From the NCBI RefSeq assembly GCF_022354465.1, contig NZ_CP092361.1, positions 310,001 to 374,000 on the forward strand: a stretch of 64,000 nt of DNA, read 5' to 3'. Shown in pieces: positions 26,681 through 34,793 of the stretch. Both the position numbers and the translations under genes were made by a program. This DNA comes from Wielerella bovis. Lineage in GTDB: Bacteria > Pseudomonadota > Gammaproteobacteria > Burkholderiales > Neisseriaceae. Position 1 is the stretch's first letter. The number at the start of each line of letters is the position of its first letter. The notes beneath the pieces were generated by a model that was given only the letters and a program-made list of their open reading frames with translations, did not search any database and was not told where the DNA came from.

Positions 26681-27349
26681 ATGACTCAAGATGAATTAAA
26701 AAAAATCGCTGCTGAAAAAGCGGTGGAATTTGTCCCTGAAAACGAATACATCGGCATCGGCACAGGCAGCACCGTCAATTTTTTTATTGAAGCATTGGGC
26801 AAAAGTGGTAAAAAAATCAAAGGTGCAGTAACCACATCCAAAAAAAGCAGCGAATTGATGGCGCAATACGGTATTCCCGAAATCCACCCCAATGAAGTGC
26901 AACGTTTGGCAATTTATGTGGACGGCGCAGACGAAATCAATCATATGATGGAAATGATTAAAGGCGGTGGTGCGGCGCATTTGCCTGAAAAAATCGTGGC
27001 GAAATTGTCCGACCAATTTATTTGCATTGCGGATGAAAGCAAGTATGTGCGCCGTTTGGGCAAATTTCCTTTGCCGATTGAAGTGGTGCCGATGGCGCGT
27101 TCTATGGTGGCGCGGCAGTTGGTGAAATTGGGTGGGCAGCCTGAATTGCGTATTGGCTGCAAAACTTTGCATGGCAATGAAATTTTAGATGTTACGGGTT
27201 TGGATTTGAGCGAGCCTATCAAAATGGAACGCGCGCTCAATGAAATCACGGGTTTGGTGGAAAATGGTTTGTTTGCTGAACGCCCTGCGGATTTGCTGAT
27301 TTTGGCGAAAAAAGATGGGGTGGAATTGATTCGTGCAAATGTGAAATAA
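26681..27349 (+). CDS. rpiA: Ribose-5-phosphate isomerase A
   Basis: 222 residues, normal length. Interconverts ribose-5-phosphate and ribulose-5-phosphate in the pentose phosphate pathway. Motifs: IGIGTGSTVNFFIEAL (phosphate loop, about residue 25), VDGADEIN (about 83, catalytic Asp), KGGGAAHLPEKIVA, and DESKYVRRLGKFPLPIEVVP. Ribosome site AAAGGAAA. Monocistronic with a DUS terminator. Confidence 0.95.
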   Translation: MTQDELKKIAAEKAVEFVPENEYIGIGTGSTVNFFIEALGKSGKKIKGAVTTSKKSSELMAQYGIPEIHPNEVQRLAIYVDGADEINHMMEMIKGGGAAHLPEKIVAKLSDQFICIADESKYVRRLGKFPLPIEVVPMARSMVARQLVKLGGQPELRIGCKTLHGNEILDVTGLDLSEPIKMERALNEITGLVENGLFAERPADLLILAKKDGVELIRANVK

Positions 27350-27354
27350 ATTTG

Positions 27355-27399
27355 TTTTTCAGGCTGCCTATTGTGATAAATAGGCAGCCTGAAAAATAT
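27355..27399 (+). terminator. DUS inverted-repeat terminator after rpiA
   Basis: TTTTTCAGGCTGCCTATT and AATAGGCAGCCTGAAAAA flank a short loop directly after the stop codon. It is followed by a Correia-like element. Confidence 0.75.
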
Positions 27400-27401
27400 T
27401 T

Positions 27402-27506
27402 TATAGTCGTTTGAAATTAACACATACAGCGTTGCCAGCTCCCTTATGTACTAGCTGTACACGGCGGTCGCTGTCGCCTTGTCTGTGTGAATTTGAAACG
27501 ACTATA
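27402..27506. mobile_element. Correia-like miniature element providing the yjdF stop codon
   Basis: Ends TATAGTCGTTTGAAATTAA and AATTTGAAACGACTATA are inverted repeats; core ACAGCGTTGCCAGC, CCTTATGTACTAGCTGTACA, CGGTCGCTGTCGCCTTGTC. The right end overlaps the last codon of the minus-strand yjdF gene: the TAG in TATAG is its stop. Confidence 0.7.
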
Positions 27507-28113
27507 AGATACGTTTATCTGGTCGGATAAACACAAATAAAATCAAGGAAGTGATTGCGCCCAATGTATCCGCCAGAATATCTTTTTGCGCGTCCCAAAT
27601 ATCGCCTTGCGAGCCGAGAAATTCAATACCTGCATCGCCGCCTTCTATCACGGCATATTGCCATTCAATGATTTCATATGCGGCGGCTACACTCATAATG
27701 AAAAATAAGGCGAACCATAATGCTGTGCCAAAGGTGCATTTGCGTTTGCGTAATAACCATTCTGCCATTGGATAGGCATAGAAACCAATAATATAGTGGG
27801 CGAAACGGTCAAAATGGTTGCGCCCTTCGCCCAATAATGGCGATAAAATGCGGTTGCCCCAGTCAAAGGGGACATCAGCGAAGGTATATTTTGCGCCAAT
27901 CATGTGCAAAAACAGCCACATACTCATCAAAACATAGGCAGTATTGCTGAATCGGAAGGTGCGATAGGTCAAAACCAGCGCGGCGAAGACGATAAACAAA
28001 GGTATGGTTTCTGCCCACCAAACGGCGCGGTCTGCGGGTGCGATGCCTGCCCATATAGCGAGTGCGAGAAAAATCATCGCCAAAATGAGTGGAAGGGTAT
28101 GCGTTTTATTCAT
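27502..28113 (-). CDS. yjdF: YjdF-family (DUF2238) membrane protein
   Basis: 203 residues with about six membrane spans. Family features are the NHFDRFAHYIIGF motif (about residue 98) and the loop EIIEWQYAVIEGGDAGIEFL followed by GDIWDAQKDILADTLGA. The function of YjdF is not known. The stop codon lies inside a Correia-like element, so the C-terminal residues may have been altered by the insertion. Another such element lies upstream (28182-28287), so the gene is bracketed. Confidence 0.8.
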   Translation of the reverse strand: MNKTHTLPLILAMIFLALAIWAGIAPADRAVWWAETIPLFIVFAALVLTYRTFRFSNTAYVLMSMWLFLHMIGAKYTFADVPFDWGNRILSPLLGEGRNHFDRFAHYIIGFYAYPMAEWLLRKRKCTFGTALWFALFFIMSVAAAYEIIEWQYAVIEGGDAGIEFLGSQGDIWDAQKDILADTLGAITSLILFVFIRPDKRIL

Positions 28114-28181
28114 GATGGATTTTCTGTGCTGTGATGGCGTGATTTTATCTTGATAATCGGATGAAAAAAATCGAAATGTGT

Positions 28182-28287
28182 TTTAGTCGGTTAAAATAAA
28201 AATAAGACAAGGCGACTGCGACTACTGTGTACATCTAGTACATAAGAGAGCTAGCAACGCTGTATTATTTTTATTTTAACCGACTAG
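28182..28287. mobile_element. Correia-like miniature element between yjdF and grpE
   Basis: Ends TTTAGTCGGTTAAAATAAAA and TTTTATTTTAACCGACTAG; core ACAAGGCGACTGCGACTACT, GTGTACATCTAGTACATAAG, GCTAGCAACGCTGTATTA. The outermost TATA is altered at both ends. Confidence 0.7.
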
Positions 28288-28336
28288 TAAGATAACAAAT
28301 TTCGGCTTGTGTTTGAAACAAAGGGAAGCCTGAAAA

Positions 28337-28870
28337 TTATTCTGTGGCTTTTGCCACCGTAACCATCGCAGGGCGCAATACGCGGTCGTGCATGGTATAG
28401 CCTTTTTTCAATACGCCGACAATGGTACCTGCTTCTTGTTCGGCTTCCACTTCGTGCATAGCTTGATGACGATGTGGGTCAAGTTTGCTGCCTTTTTCAC
28501 TGGCGATTTCTTGGATTTGCGTGGCATCAAAGGCTTTTTGCAATTCATTCAATGTCATGCTAACGCCCATTTTCATCGCGTCAAAATTGCCGCTTTGGTC
28601 AAGCAAAGCCATTTCCAAATAATCTTTCACGGTCAGCATTTCTGCGGCGAAACGTTGGGCAGCAAATTTGTGGGCAGCCTGAATTTCTTCTTGATGACGG
28701 CGGCGCAAATTTTGTTCATTTGCTAAACCACGCAGTTGTTCGTCTTTCAACATGCCTTCCAATTCGGCGATGCGTTCTTGCAGACTTTCAATTGTTACTT
28801 CTTCCACCACTTCGGTTTCGGGTGTGGTTTCTGGGTTTTCGGTTTCTGGAATTTGAGTTTGTTCGGTCAT
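28337..28870 (-). CDS. grpE: Nucleotide exchange factor GrpE
   Basis: 177 residues. Releases ADP from DnaK in the Hsp70 cycle. An acidic, disordered head (TPETEVVEEVTIESLQERIA) leads into a long coiled coil (about 35-100), then the beta-wing domain with the signature GTIVGVLKKGYTMHDRVLRP. I chose the ATG at 28870 because AAAAGG lies eight bases upstream; an in-frame ATG at 28900 adds ten residues. dnaJ is 5 kb away at 33448; dnaK is not in the window. Both flanks carry Correia-like elements. Confidence 0.93.
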   Translation of the reverse strand: MTEQTQIPETENPETTPETEVVEEVTIESLQERIAELEGMLKDEQLRGLANEQNLRRRHQEEIQAAHKFAAQRFAAEMLTVKDYLEMALLDQSGNFDAMKMGVSMTLNELQKAFDATQIQEIASEKGSKLDPHRHQAMHEVEAEQEAGTIVGVLKKGYTMHDRVLRPAMVTVAKATE

Positions 28871-28977
28871 TTTTTTGCCTTTTGTAAATGGGAATTTCAT
28901 TATATTTCCAATATGGGGGTGTAATGTGTGATTTCAATGTTTATTGTTTCAGGCTGCTATTGGATGCAGCCTGAAAA

Positions 28978-29087
28978 TATAGTCGGTTAAAATAAAAATA
29001 AGACAAGTCGACAACGACCGCCGTGTACAACTAAAGTACATAAGGGGGACTGGCAACGCTGTATTATTTTTATTTTAACCGACTATA
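28978..29087. mobile_element. Correia-like miniature element between grpE and the second Roadblock gene
   Basis: Ends TATAGTCGGTTAAAATAAAA and TTTTATTTTAACCGACTATA are perfect inverted repeats; core ACAAGTCGACAACGACCGCC, GTGTACAAC, AGTACATAAGGGGGACTGGC, AACGCTGTATTA. The left end abuts an imperfect uptake-sequence hairpin at 28949-28977. The rest of the 315-bp gap from grpE to the Roadblock gene shows nothing else. Confidence 0.75.
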
Positions 29088-29185
29088 AACCCTCGTCCAT
29101 CATTATGATAGCGAGGATTTGGTATGTCATTTTTATGTGTGAATGCTATTGGAATGGATATGCCTTCTGTTCAATGTAAATTCAC

Positions 29186-29554
29186 TTACAGTTCAATTTT
29201 GAGTGCAATGTCGTGCAATTTGCGACGTGCTAAAGCCAATGTACCGTGTTCTTTGCTCATAACAAAATAGATAAATGCACCGCCAATTTGTGAAATAGGC
29301 ATCAAAATGTGGTATTGCGTTTCCAAGGTAATCAAGAAATCTTCAATGTTTTCGTTGATGTTTAATGCTTGCATGATTTTTTGTTTGGCGTGATACAGTT
29401 CGGTATTTCCTGCTGATGCGTATTCCAAATCAATCGAACCATTGGCTTTGGCTTTTGCGCCTAACATAAAGCCGTTGGTAGAATCTACGATAGAAGTAGC
29501 GATTGCACCTTCAATTTCCATGATTTCATCTAATGTTTCGTTTATGCTTGCCAT
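29186..29554 (-). CDS. Roadblock/LC7 domain protein (second copy)
   Basis: 122 residues from the ATG at 29554, AGGAGA upstream. Single Roadblock/LC7-type fold: N-terminal helix (INETLDEIMEIEGAIATSIV), DSTNGFMLGAKA, helix NTELYHAKQKIMQALNINEN, and a C-terminal strand pair (FLITLETQYHILMPIS, AFIYFVMSKEHGTLALARRK). Same length as the protein at 10572-10940 but clearly diverged. Possible regulator of a Ras-like GTPase or a dimerisation platform. Isolated gene between two Correia-like elements. Function inferred from fold only. Confidence 0.65.
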   Translation of the reverse strand: MASINETLDEIMEIEGAIATSIVDSTNGFMLGAKAKANGSIDLEYASAGNTELYHAKQKIMQALNINENIEDFLITLETQYHILMPISQIGGAFIYFVMSKEHGTLALARRKLHDIALKIEL

Positions 29555-29650
29555 CAAGACTCTCCTAAATTATTTGCTTCATTTAATCTAATCAATGAAA
29601 AGCTAAATTATAACGTTTTCTTATCATGATGAAAGTAAAATTTTGTTGGT

Positions 29651-29692
29651 TTTTCAGGCTGCCTTAATATTATAAATAAGGCAGCCTGAAAC
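29651..29692 (-). repeat. DUS hairpin upstream of the second Roadblock gene
   Basis: TTTTCAGGCTGCCTTAATAT and ATAAGGCAGCCTGAAA face each other. It lies after the uraA 3' end and upstream of the Roadblock gene, so it can act as terminator for uraA transcripts. Confidence 0.6.
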
Positions 29693-29723
29693 TATTTATA
29701 GTGAATGATATATTCGTTTAAAT

Positions 29724-29829
29724 TATAGTCGTTTCAAATACAAATAGTACAGCGTTGCCAACGCCCTTATGTTACTCGTTGTACACGGCAGTCGCTGTTG
29801 CCTTGTCCTGATTTAGTGAATCCACTATA
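29724..29829. mobile_element. Correia-like element with mismatched (chimeric) ends
   Basis: The left end is of the TATAGTCGTTTCAAATA type, the right end GTGAATCCACTATA is of the TATAGTGGATT type. A lone TATAGTGAATGATA matching the right-end type lies just outside at 29697-29710, so an outer element may have been invaded or recombined. The core reads ACAGCGTTGCCAACGCCCTT and GTCGCTGTTGCCTTGTCCTG. Confidence 0.65.
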
Positions 29830-29851
29830 TAATAAACAAATGTGTTGTTTT

Positions 29852-31060
29852 TTATTCCCTATCTGGTAACACCGCATTCAATACCATTGCCACCAAAGCA
29901 CACAAACCCACACCTGCAAATGCCACATCGCCCACTTTAACCGCCATACCGCCCAAACCAATGGTTAAAGTAGAGCTGACAATAACCAAATTTTTCGGGC
30001 GCATCAAATCCACTCGCGCATCAATCAAGGTTTTTAAACCCAATGATGCAATGGTACCAAACAGCAATAACATCACACCGCCCATTACTGGTAAGGGAAT
30101 AGACGCTAAAAATGCGTTGAATTTGCCGAAAAACGCCATGCAAATCGCAAAAATCGCCGCCCATGTCATGATGACAGGATTGCTGTTTTTGGTAATCATC
30201 ACTGCGCCCGTTACTTCGCCATAGGTGGTTACAGGAGGCCCACCAAGTAAACCTGCCGCGCATACGCCCAAACCATCGCCAATCAAGGTTTTGTCCAACC
30301 CTGGGTCTTTGGTGTAATCTTTGCCCGTAACCGCGCCAATCGCCATAATGCCGCCAATATGCTCAATCGCAGGCGCAATCGCCACAGGCAACATAAACAA
30401 AGCTGCCGACCAGTTTACTTCGGGTTTGGTAAATTCGGGAACAGCAAACCAAGGCGCATTCAGCACCGCTTGAAAATCCACAATGCCCACGCATAATGCC
30501 GCAATATAACCCGATGCCACACCAATCAAAATTGGGATAAGTTTCATCATTTTGCTGCCAAACACGGTTACCAAAACCGTTACGCCAAAAGTAAACGCGC
30601 TCAACATCACCGCCGTGCCATATTCCACCGCTTGCACATCGCCCGATTTGCCCACCGCCATGCTGCTCGCGCTGCCCGCAACCGACAAACCAATCACCAT
30701 AATCACCGGTCCAATCACAATCGGCGGCAACAATTTATGCACCGCTTCCAAACCGCGCCAACGAATCAGTGCAGCAAAAATAAAATACATAAACCCAGCC
30801 GCAAACAAACCAAACAAAGTCGCGCCCGTACCCCATTGCGCTTTTGCCGCGATAATTGGCGCAATGAAAGCAAATGATGAACCTAAAAAAATCGGTACTT
30901 TGCGTTTCGTTATCAACTGAAACAATAAAGTACCGATACCCGCGCCCAATAATGCCAGCGCAGGATTTAATCCTGTTAATAATGGGACAAGCACCATTGC
31001 GCCAAAAGCAACAAATAAAATTTGTGCGCCTGCAATGGCTGTTTTTGTTTGTTGTAACAT
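29852..31060 (-). CDS. uraA: Uracil permease (NCS2 family)
   Basis: 402 residues, about 14 membrane segments. Proton-coupled uracil uptake. Matches the UraA layout: GAQILFVAFGAMVLVPLLTG at the N-terminus, the substrate-site region AIAPAIEHIGGIMAIGAVTG (Glu and His), and LLGGPPVTTYGEVTGAVMIT. Monocistronic, with a Correia-like element right after the stop. Xanthine permeases share the fold; the E-H-IGG context and the length favour uracil. Confidence 0.88.
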   Translation of the reverse strand: MLQQTKTAIAGAQILFVAFGAMVLVPLLTGLNPALALLGAGIGTLLFQLITKRKVPIFLGSSFAFIAPIIAAKAQWGTGATLFGLFAAGFMYFIFAALIRWRGLEAVHKLLPPIVIGPVIMVIGLSVAGSASSMAVGKSGDVQAVEYGTAVMLSAFTFGVTVLVTVFGSKMMKLIPILIGVASGYIAALCVGIVDFQAVLNAPWFAVPEFTKPEVNWSAALFMLPVAIAPAIEHIGGIMAIGAVTGKDYTKDPGLDKTLIGDGLGVCAAGLLGGPPVTTYGEVTGAVMITKNSNPVIMTWAAIFAICMAFFGKFNAFLASIPLPVMGGVMLLLFGTIASLGLKTLIDARVDLMRPKNLVIVSSTLTIGLGGMAVKVGDVAFAGVGLCALVAMVLNAVLPDRE

Positions 31061-31225
31061 TGTGTTAAGTTCCGTTTATTTTTTGCAAACGGCGCGGATT
31101 ATAGCCGATTACGCCATAAAAGGCAGCCTGAAAATGAATATTGCGTGAAAAATGTTTTTCAGGCTGCCTAATCTGTACAAAATACACGTTATAATTTTTT
31201 ATTTTAACTCATTGAATAACAAACC

Positions 31226-31933
31226 ATGCCCGCACTGTATTTAATCCCCACCCCATTAGGCGCAGCCGATACCCCTTGTTTATTGCCACACGAACAAGCA
31301 CAAATTATCCACATTACCGATTTTGTCGTGGAAGCCGAAAAAACCGCTCGCGCCCACTTAAAACACATGGGCGTTACCACCCCGATTCGCGAACTCAATC
31401 TGCAAACGTTAAACGAACACACACCAGCCGCCGCCGTTACCGCTTTATTGCAACCTTTGCGTGAAGGACGCGATTTAGGTTTGGTCAGCGAAGCAGGTTG
31501 TCCCGCCATTGCCGACCCAGGGGCAGATTTGGTCGCTTTGGCGCATGCAGAAGGATTTGAAATCAAACCCTTAATTGGCGCGAGCAGTATTGTGTTGGCA
31601 TTGATGGCATCGGGCGCGAATGGACAATGTTTTGCATTTAAAGGTTATCTTCCAGCCGACCACGATGGACGTTCAGGCAGCCTGAAAACTTTGGAAACGC
31701 GTTCACGCCAAGCCAATGAAACCCAATTATTCATTGAAACACCGTATCGCAACGATGCTTTATTAGCCGATGCCATCGCCATGCTGCATCCCGATACACG
31801 ATTGTGCGTTGCTTGCGATTTGACTTTGCCGACACAACAAATTATCAGCAAACGCATCAGCGAATGGCGTACAATGCCCGAATTACCCCTATTAAAAAAA
31901 CGTCCTGCTTTATTTGTTTTGCATGTCGCATAA
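31226..31933 (+). CDS. Tetrapyrrole-methylase-fold SAM-dependent methyltransferase (RsmI-like paralogue)
   Basis: 235 residues. The fold is that of RsmI, which 2'-O-methylates C1402 of 16S rRNA: MPALYLIPTPLGAADTPCLL replaces the usual LYVVATPIGN, then GLVSEAGCPAIADPGADLVA and PLIGASSIVLALMASG, IETPYRNDALLADAI. It is shorter than RsmI (about 280 residues), lacking its C-terminal domain, and is probably a related but separate protein common in beta-proteobacteria. apaH follows 44 bp downstream. An uptake sequence is read as SGSLK. Confidence 0.8.
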   Translation: MPALYLIPTPLGAADTPCLLPHEQAQIIHITDFVVEAEKTARAHLKHMGVTTPIRELNLQTLNEHTPAAAVTALLQPLREGRDLGLVSEAGCPAIADPGADLVALAHAEGFEIKPLIGASSIVLALMASGANGQCFAFKGYLPADHDGRSGSLKTLETRSRQANETQLFIETPYRNDALLADAIAMLHPDTRLCVACDLTLPTQQIISKRISEWRTMPELPLLKKRPALFVLHVA

Positions 31934-31977
31934 ACAAAAAGGCAGCCTGAAAACTATTTTTAACAACACACACATAT

Positions 31978-32796
31978 ATGGCACATTACGCAATCGGCGA
32001 CCTACAAGGCTGTTACGCCGAATTTACCGCTTTACTCAACACCATTCAATTCAACCATAGTCGTGACACATTGTGGTTGGTTGGCGACATCGTCAATCGT
32101 GGCGCACAATCGCTGGAATGTTTGCAATTTTGTATGCGACACGAAGACAGCGTGCAAATCGTACTGGGTAATCATGATTTACACTTATTGGCTCTATTGT
32201 ATGGACAAGGCAGCCTGAAAAAAAACGACACACTCACACCCATTTTGCAGCATGCCAATGCACGCAGAATGCGTGATTGGTTGCGCAATCAACCGTTGAT
32301 GTTGCACACCGATACGCATGTGTTGGTTCACGCGGGCTTATTGCCACAATGGACGGTTACACAAGCGCAAAATCTGGCAAACGAAATTTCACACGAATTA
32401 TCCAGCAGCCACGCCCATCGTTTTTTTGAAAAAATGTATGGCAATAAACCATCAGCATGGCAGCCTGAATTATCAGGCATAGACCGTTTACGCTTAATAA
32501 CCAATGTTTTGACACGAATGCGCGTTTTACACACCGATGGCAGTTTGGAATACCGCTACAAAGAAACCTACGCCAACATTCCCTCCAATTTACACGCATG
32601 GTTTGACGTGCCCAATCGACAACATTTATCACACACCATTGTTTTTGGACATTGGTCGGCATTGGGTTTTATGAACGACAAAAATGTGTTGGCATTGGAT
32701 ACAGGCGCATTGTGGGGTGGCGAACTAACCGCCGTTAATTTGCATACAGGCGAACGATTTATACAACCCAGTTTCCAAGCGAAAGTATTTGAATAA
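31978..32796 (+). CDS. apaH: Bis(5'-nucleosyl)-tetraphosphatase, symmetrical
   Basis: 272 residues. Hydrolyses Ap4A to two ADP; also linked to mRNA decapping in bacteria. Calcineurin-like metallophosphatase motifs: MAHYAIGDLQGCY (D and Q/G), LVGDIVNRG, LGNHDLH, VHAGLLPQW (His) and FGHWSALGF. No Shine-Dalgarno is evident: the ATG is preceded by ACACACACATAT. It may be translated from the upstream methylase transcript. GSLK is encoded by an in-frame uptake sequence. Confidence 0.93.
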   Translation: MAHYAIGDLQGCYAEFTALLNTIQFNHSRDTLWLVGDIVNRGAQSLECLQFCMRHEDSVQIVLGNHDLHLLALLYGQGSLKKNDTLTPILQHANARRMRDWLRNQPLMLHTDTHVLVHAGLLPQWTVTQAQNLANEISHELSSSHAHRFFEKMYGNKPSAWQPELSGIDRLRLITNVLTRMRVLHTDGSLEYRYKETYANIPSNLHAWFDVPNRQHLSHTIVFGHWSALGFMNDKNVLALDTGALWGGELTAVNLHTGERFIQPSFQAKVFE

Positions 32797-32937
32797 ACGG
32801 TTTTCAGGCTGCCTTTTACAAATGTCAAAACACATCAAATCCTGCAAAAAACAGCCATAATGTTTGACAAGGCAGCCTGAAAACTTGTTTAATCCAACCC
32901 CACAGCAGCTTCTGATTAATTGGGATTTTAGGAGAAT

Positions 32938-33390
32938 ATGATGAAATTAATGCAAACCATAACCGCTATCGCTTTGGCAACCGCCACTTTTGCCGCACAC
33001 GCTGCGCCAACAGCCAGCAATAATGAAATTGATCGCACCAAAGAAGTGGCGTACACCTGCCAAATTTCAGTCAATGGCAAAGTACAAAATCAAAATATTA
33101 CCGCCATGTATGGCATCAAAGGCGACCAAGTAGTCGTGGCACAGTTGAAAATTGGTGAGGCTATTACCCCTGGAATGTGGCGCGATAGTTTCCCTGTGAT
33201 GAATCGTTTTGTCAGCCAAGATGAGAGCGTGAAAACAACCATGTGGACGGCTTCCCCTGCCGATGCAAACAATGTGGATAAAGTAGATGGCGGCAAATTC
33301 TCGGTTGCCAATACCGCAGGTGCAGCACACAGTATTGTGTTGGAAAACTGCAAATTGGATAAAACGGCAACGGCAAAATTAGCACGTTGA
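32938..33390 (+). CDS. Secreted protein, possibly MliC/ACP-like
   Basis: 150 residues. Signal peptide MKLMQTITAIALATATFAAH with cleavage after HAA or AHA. The mature protein has two Cys (VAYTCQISVNGK and LENCKLDK) likely joined by a disulphide, as in the MliC/adhesin-complex-protein beta barrels of Neisseria, which inhibit lysozyme. The YTCQ start of the fold and terminal Cys agree, but the middle is longer and I cannot confirm the family. Ribosome site AGGAGA. Confidence 0.6.
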   Translation: MMKLMQTITAIALATATFAAHAAPTASNNEIDRTKEVAYTCQISVNGKVQNQNITAMYGIKGDQVVVAQLKIGEAITPGMWRDSFPVMNRFVSQDESVKTTMWTASPADANNVDKVDGGKFSVANTAGAAHSIVLENCKLDKTATAKLAR

Positions 33391-33409
33391 TAGAAATGGT
33401 TTCAATAAT

Positions 33410-33445
33410 AAGGCAGCCTGAAAAATGTTTTTCAGGCTGCCTTTA
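33410..33445. terminator. DUS hairpin between convergent secreted-protein gene and dnaJ
   Basis: AAGGCAGCCTGAAAAATG and TTTTTCAGGCTGCCTTTA pair with a minimal loop. Confidence 0.7.
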
Positions 33446-33447
33446 TA

Positions 33448-34596
33448 TCAATCAAATTTATCTTTCAAACGTTCCCAAAAACTTTTTTGGCGTGGCGTTT
33501 GGCTGCGGTCTAAACCCGTTGCAATTTGCTCAAATTCTTCCAGCAATTCTTTTTGACGCTCGGTTAAATTAATCGGCGTTTCTACAATCACATGACAATA
33601 CAAATCGCCCACTAAACTGCTGCGCACCGATTTCACACCTTTACCTTTCACGCGCATACGTTTGCCATTTTGCGTGCCAGCAGGAATCGTTAATTTCACT
33701 TTGCCGTCCAAAGTTGGTACTTCCACTTCGCCACCCAAAGCAGCGGTGGCGAAACTAATGGGCAATTCGCAATGCAAGTCGGTTGGATTATCGGGGTCGC
33801 GCTGGAAGATTTTGTGTTCTTGCACGGAAACATGAATATACAAATCGCCCGCAGGTGCGCCATGCGTTCCTGGTTCGCCCTCGCCAGTCAGACGAATGCG
33901 TTGTCCATCGTCAATACCCGCAGGAATATTCACTTCCACCGTTTTGCTGGTTTTCACGCGTCCTTCGCCATGACAACGGTTGCACGGGTCTTTGATTTCT
34001 TTACCTGAACCGCTACATGTTGGACAGGTTTGCTGAATTTGGAAAATCGCTTGGCGAACGTGAACCGTACCCGAACCGCCACATGTACGACAAGTGCTTG
34101 CTTTGGTACCTTCTTTCGCGCCCGAACCATGACATACATCACATTCTTCATACGTTGGAATCGTGATTTGTTTTTTGATGCCAGATGCCGCTTCTTCCAA
34201 AGTGATTTCTACGCCGTAGCTGACATCCGCACCTTGATAATTGGGCTGACGACCCGCTCCGCCAAACATTTGGCTGAAAATATCGCCAAAATCAAAGCTA
34301 CCTGCGCCACCAAAACCGCCGCTGAATCCGCCAAAACCACCAGCACCGCCTGCGCCACCAAAACCACCTTGTTCAAACGCCGCGTGTCCATATTGGTCGT
34401 AAGCGGCTTTTTTCTGTGGGTCGGATAAAGTATCGTATGCTTTTTGAACTTCCTTGAATTTTTCTTCCGCTTCTTTGTTGTCTGGATTGCGGTCGGGGTG
34501 ATATTTCATCGCCATTTTGCGATAGGCTTTTTTGATGTCGTCATCGCTGGCAGATTTGCTGATGCCAAGTGTTTCGTAATAATCTTGATTACTCAT
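33448..34596 (-). CDS. dnaJ: Chaperone protein DnaJ
   Basis: 382 residues from the ATG at 34596 ([14 protein letters not shown]). Hsp40 co-chaperone that stimulates DnaK. J-domain with the HPD motif ([14 protein letters not shown]), a Gly/Phe-rich linker (about 75-115), four zinc-binding CxxCxGxG repeats ([32 protein letters not shown]), and the substrate-binding C-terminal domain ending [11 protein letters not shown] longer frame from 34659 reads through an uptake sequence (FFRLP) and is unlikely to be used. Confidence 0.96.
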   Translation of the reverse strand: MSNQDYYETLGISKSASDDDIKKAYRKMAMKYHPDRNPDNKEAEEKFKEVQKAYDTLSDPQKKAAYDQYGHAAFEQGGFGGAGGAGGFGGFSGGFGGAGSFDFGDIFSQMFGGAGRQPNYQGADVSYGVEITLEEAASGIKKQITIPTYEECDVCHGSGAKEGTKASTCRTCGGSGTVHVRQAIFQIQQTCPTCSGSGKEIKDPCNRCHGEGRVKTSKTVEVNIPAGIDDGQRIRLTGEGEPGTHGAPAGDLYIHVSVQEHKIFQRDPDNPTDLHCELPISFATAALGGEVEVPTLDGKVKLTIPAGTQNGKRMRVKGKGVKSVRSSLVGDLYCHVIVETPINLTERQKELLEEFEQIATGLDRSQTPRQKSFWERLKDKFD

Positions 34597-34694
34597 GATG
34601 TTTTTTTCAATAATAAAATCTGAATGCTGGCAATATGGAGGCAACCTGAAAAAAATCAAGTTTCAGGCTGCCTATTTATCGTAAATTTTGTTGA

Positions 34695-34770
34695 TATAGT
34701 CGGTTACTATAAAAAATAGTACAGTGATTCCAATTTTTAATGTGATTTGTACACGGTGGTTGCGACTATA
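34695..34770. mobile_element. Correia-like element, shortened and degenerate
   Basis: TATAGTCGGTTACTATAAAA at the left and GTTGCGACTATA at the right, 76 bp in all. The core keeps ATAGTACAGTG and TTGTACACGGTGGTTGCGAC. It lies between dnaJ and the antiporter gene. Confidence 0.5.
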
Positions 34771-34793
34771 TTTTCCGAAATGGTTTGGGTAAA

